Below, piece by piece: positions 31,758-32,720 of a stretch of 32,720 bases of DNA. The stretch covers positions 1 to 32,720 of the forward strand of contig NZ_BMKW01000011.1 of the NCBI RefSeq assembly GCF_014644535.1, in the 5' to 3' direction. Every line of letters begins with the position of its first letter. Within the stretch, counting starts at the first letter, position 1. This stretch comes from Neoroseomonas lacus (GTDB lineage Bacteria; Pseudomonadota; Alphaproteobacteria; Acetobacterales; Acetobacteraceae). The notes under the pieces were generated by a model. The model had not been told where the DNA came from and did no database searches. It was given only the letters and a program-made list of their open reading frames with translations. Made by a program: the position numbers and the translations under genes.

Positions 31758-32436
31758 GGGGGGCGTCCTCGTACCGCAGGCCCTTGCGCGCCAGCGCGTC
31801 CCGCATGCCGTAGATGTCGAGGCCGAGCTCTCCCGCCATGAGCCGTTCACGCGTCACCGCTTCCTTGGCATCGCGCGCCGCGGCGGCCTGCAACACTTGC
31901 GCGGCGTCCGTCCGCCGCACCACGACGACGCCGTCATCATCGGCCAGCACCAAGTCGCCCGGTTCCACGAGCTGGCCGGCGCAGACCAGCGGCTGGTTCA
32001 CCGAGCCAAGCGTCTCCTTCACCGTGCCTTGTGCGGAGATGGCGCGGCTCCAGACCGGAAAGCCCATCGCCTCCAGCGCCACCACGTCGCGGCAGCCGCC
32101 TTCGATGACGAGGCCAGCGACACCCCTGGCGCGCAGGGAACAGGCGAGCAGCTCCCCGAAATACCCGGCATCGGAGGGCGAGGTCGGCGCGACGACGAGG
32201 AGGTCGCCCTCGCGGCATTGCTCGACCGCGACGTGGATCATCCAATTATCGGCCGGCGGCAGAGATACGGTGACGGCGGTGCCGGCGGCCCGCGCGCGCG
32301 GCCAGGCCGGGCGCATGTCGGAGGCAAGCAAGCCCGTGCGGCCCTGGGCCTCATGCACCGTAGCGACGCCATGCGATGCGAAGCCGGCGACGATGTCCGC
32401 CGGGACGCGCGCGGGGTTGCGGCGTACCAGGCTCAT
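31750..32436 (-). CDS. 4-carboxy-4-hydroxy-2-oxoadipate (CHA) aldolase, RraA-like fold
   Basis: 228 residues from ATG 32436, a typical length for LigK/ProA/GalC-type enzymes. Visible features: VATVHEAQGRTGLL, the substrate loop GYFGELLACS (91-100), the metal and catalytic element VIEGGCRDVVALEAMGFPVW with Arg116 and Asp117, and a full C-terminal helix, which distinguishes the aldolases from the RNase E inhibitor RraA. It would split CHA (or 4-hydroxy-4-methyl-2-oxoglutarate) into pyruvate plus oxaloacetate (or pyruvate) using a divalent metal. The start overlaps the previous stop (ATGA), so the gene is coupled to the GalB-type gene. Confidence 0.88.
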   Translation of the reverse strand: MSLVRRNPARVPADIVAGFASHGVATVHEAQGRTGLLASDMRPAWPRARAAGTAVTVSLPPADNWMIHVAVEQCREGDLLVVAPTSPSDAGYFGELLACSLRARGVAGLVIEGGCRDVVALEAMGFPVWSRAISAQGTVKETLGSVNQPLVCAGQLVEPGDLVLADDDGVVVVRRTDAAQVLQAAAARDAKEAVTRERLMAGELGLDIYGMRDALARKGLRYEDAPHG

Positions 32437-32720
32437 GCCAGGCTTTCCACCACATGCGGGAAGACGGACTGGAAGCCCTCGCCCCATTTGATGGTCTTGT
32501 CGGAATTGCGGGCAGCCTGGGCACCGCGCTGCAGGGCGACGCGCGTGTAGTATTCCCACAGGTGCTCCTGCCCTTCCATGCATTCGATGGCGGCGCGCTT
32601 CTTCTCCCACACGCTGCCGATGTCGAGCAGCACATCGGGCTTCCAGCCGCATTGTTCCGGCTGATGCGGTTCGAACAGGAAGACCGGCGGGGCGCCGAGC
32701 ACCTTCTGCCCCGGATTGTG
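32433..32720 (-). CDS. PIG-L/GalB-type 4-oxalomesaconate hydratase, C-terminal part
   Basis: The frame enters from the right edge; about 95 C-terminal residues are present and the true start is outside. VFLFEPHQPEQCGWKPDVLL, DIGSVWEKKRAAIECM and EHLWEYYTRVALQRGAQA match the end of the LmbE/PIG-L proteins that include GalB, the zinc hydratase of gallate degradation that turns oxalomesaconate into CHA. The very next gene encodes a CHA aldolase and overlaps it by 4 bases, which strongly supports the assignment. The metal-binding N-terminal motifs cannot be checked here. Confidence 0.75.
   Translation of the reverse strand, partial: HNPGQKVLGAPPVFLFEPHQPEQCGWKPDVLLDIGSVWEKKRAAIECMEGQEHLWEYYTRVALQRGAQAARNSDKTIKWGEGFQSVFPHVVESLA

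Overview
The window is very GC-rich, shows no rRNA or tRNA gene, and is dense in proteins typical of free-living alphaproteobacteria: Bug-type solute receptors, an AapJ-like receptor, RTX exporters and a DUF3489 protein. I infer an Acetobacteraceae-like (Rhodospirillales) bacterium. This is judged from protein style only, not from any search.

Left region (about 200-21,400): a surface and secretion locus. It opens with a small RTX calcium-binding protein, a convergent SAM methyltransferase with a long C-terminal extension, an OmpR-like regulator whose receiver has lost its phosphorylation residues, and a second RTX protein built from 17 uninterrupted nonapeptides. A tightly packed plus-strand run follows, mostly with 1-4 base overlaps: a GT2 glycosyltransferase, a GT4 glycosyltransferase, a membrane-anchored GW-domain protein, two non-identical type I secretion ABC half-transporters, an HlyD-type adaptor, a 1290-residue protein (five NPDV-type repeats, then WbsX, GT4 and GT2 domains), a stand-alone NPDV-repeat protein, a Stf0-type sulfotransferase, a polysaccharide pyruvyl transferase and a Tat-exported WbsX/GH99-like protein. 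Together they look like a machine that builds an acidic (sulfated and/or pyruvylated) glycan and exports RTX proteins; whether the glycan decorates the exported RTX protein or makes a matrix with it is open. No TolC-type outer-membrane gene is present.

Middle (21,400-27,160): an IS256-type transposase fragment marks the right edge of that locus. It is followed by a minus-strand operon (class III aminotransferase, AapJ-like receptor, class II aldolase) with a divergent FCD/GntR regulator. A perfect TGTGATCACA palindrome sits in the divergent promoter, and a second copy lies beyond the regulator in front of gene debris: a frameshifted peptide-receptor C-terminus, a Bug receptor cut off just after its signal peptide, and an antisense DUF3489 gene meeting it at one junction.

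Right region (27,160-32,720): a minus-strand operon entering from beyond the right edge, in transcription order a PIG-L/GalB-type hydratase (partial), a CHA-aldolase of the RraA fold, a 4,5-dihydroxyphthalate decarboxylase-like protein, then two successive Bug receptor plus amidohydrolase pairs. The set resembles the lower protocatechuate/gallate 4,5-cleavage route (PDC to OMA to CHA to pyruvate plus oxaloacetate) with its own uptake receptors.
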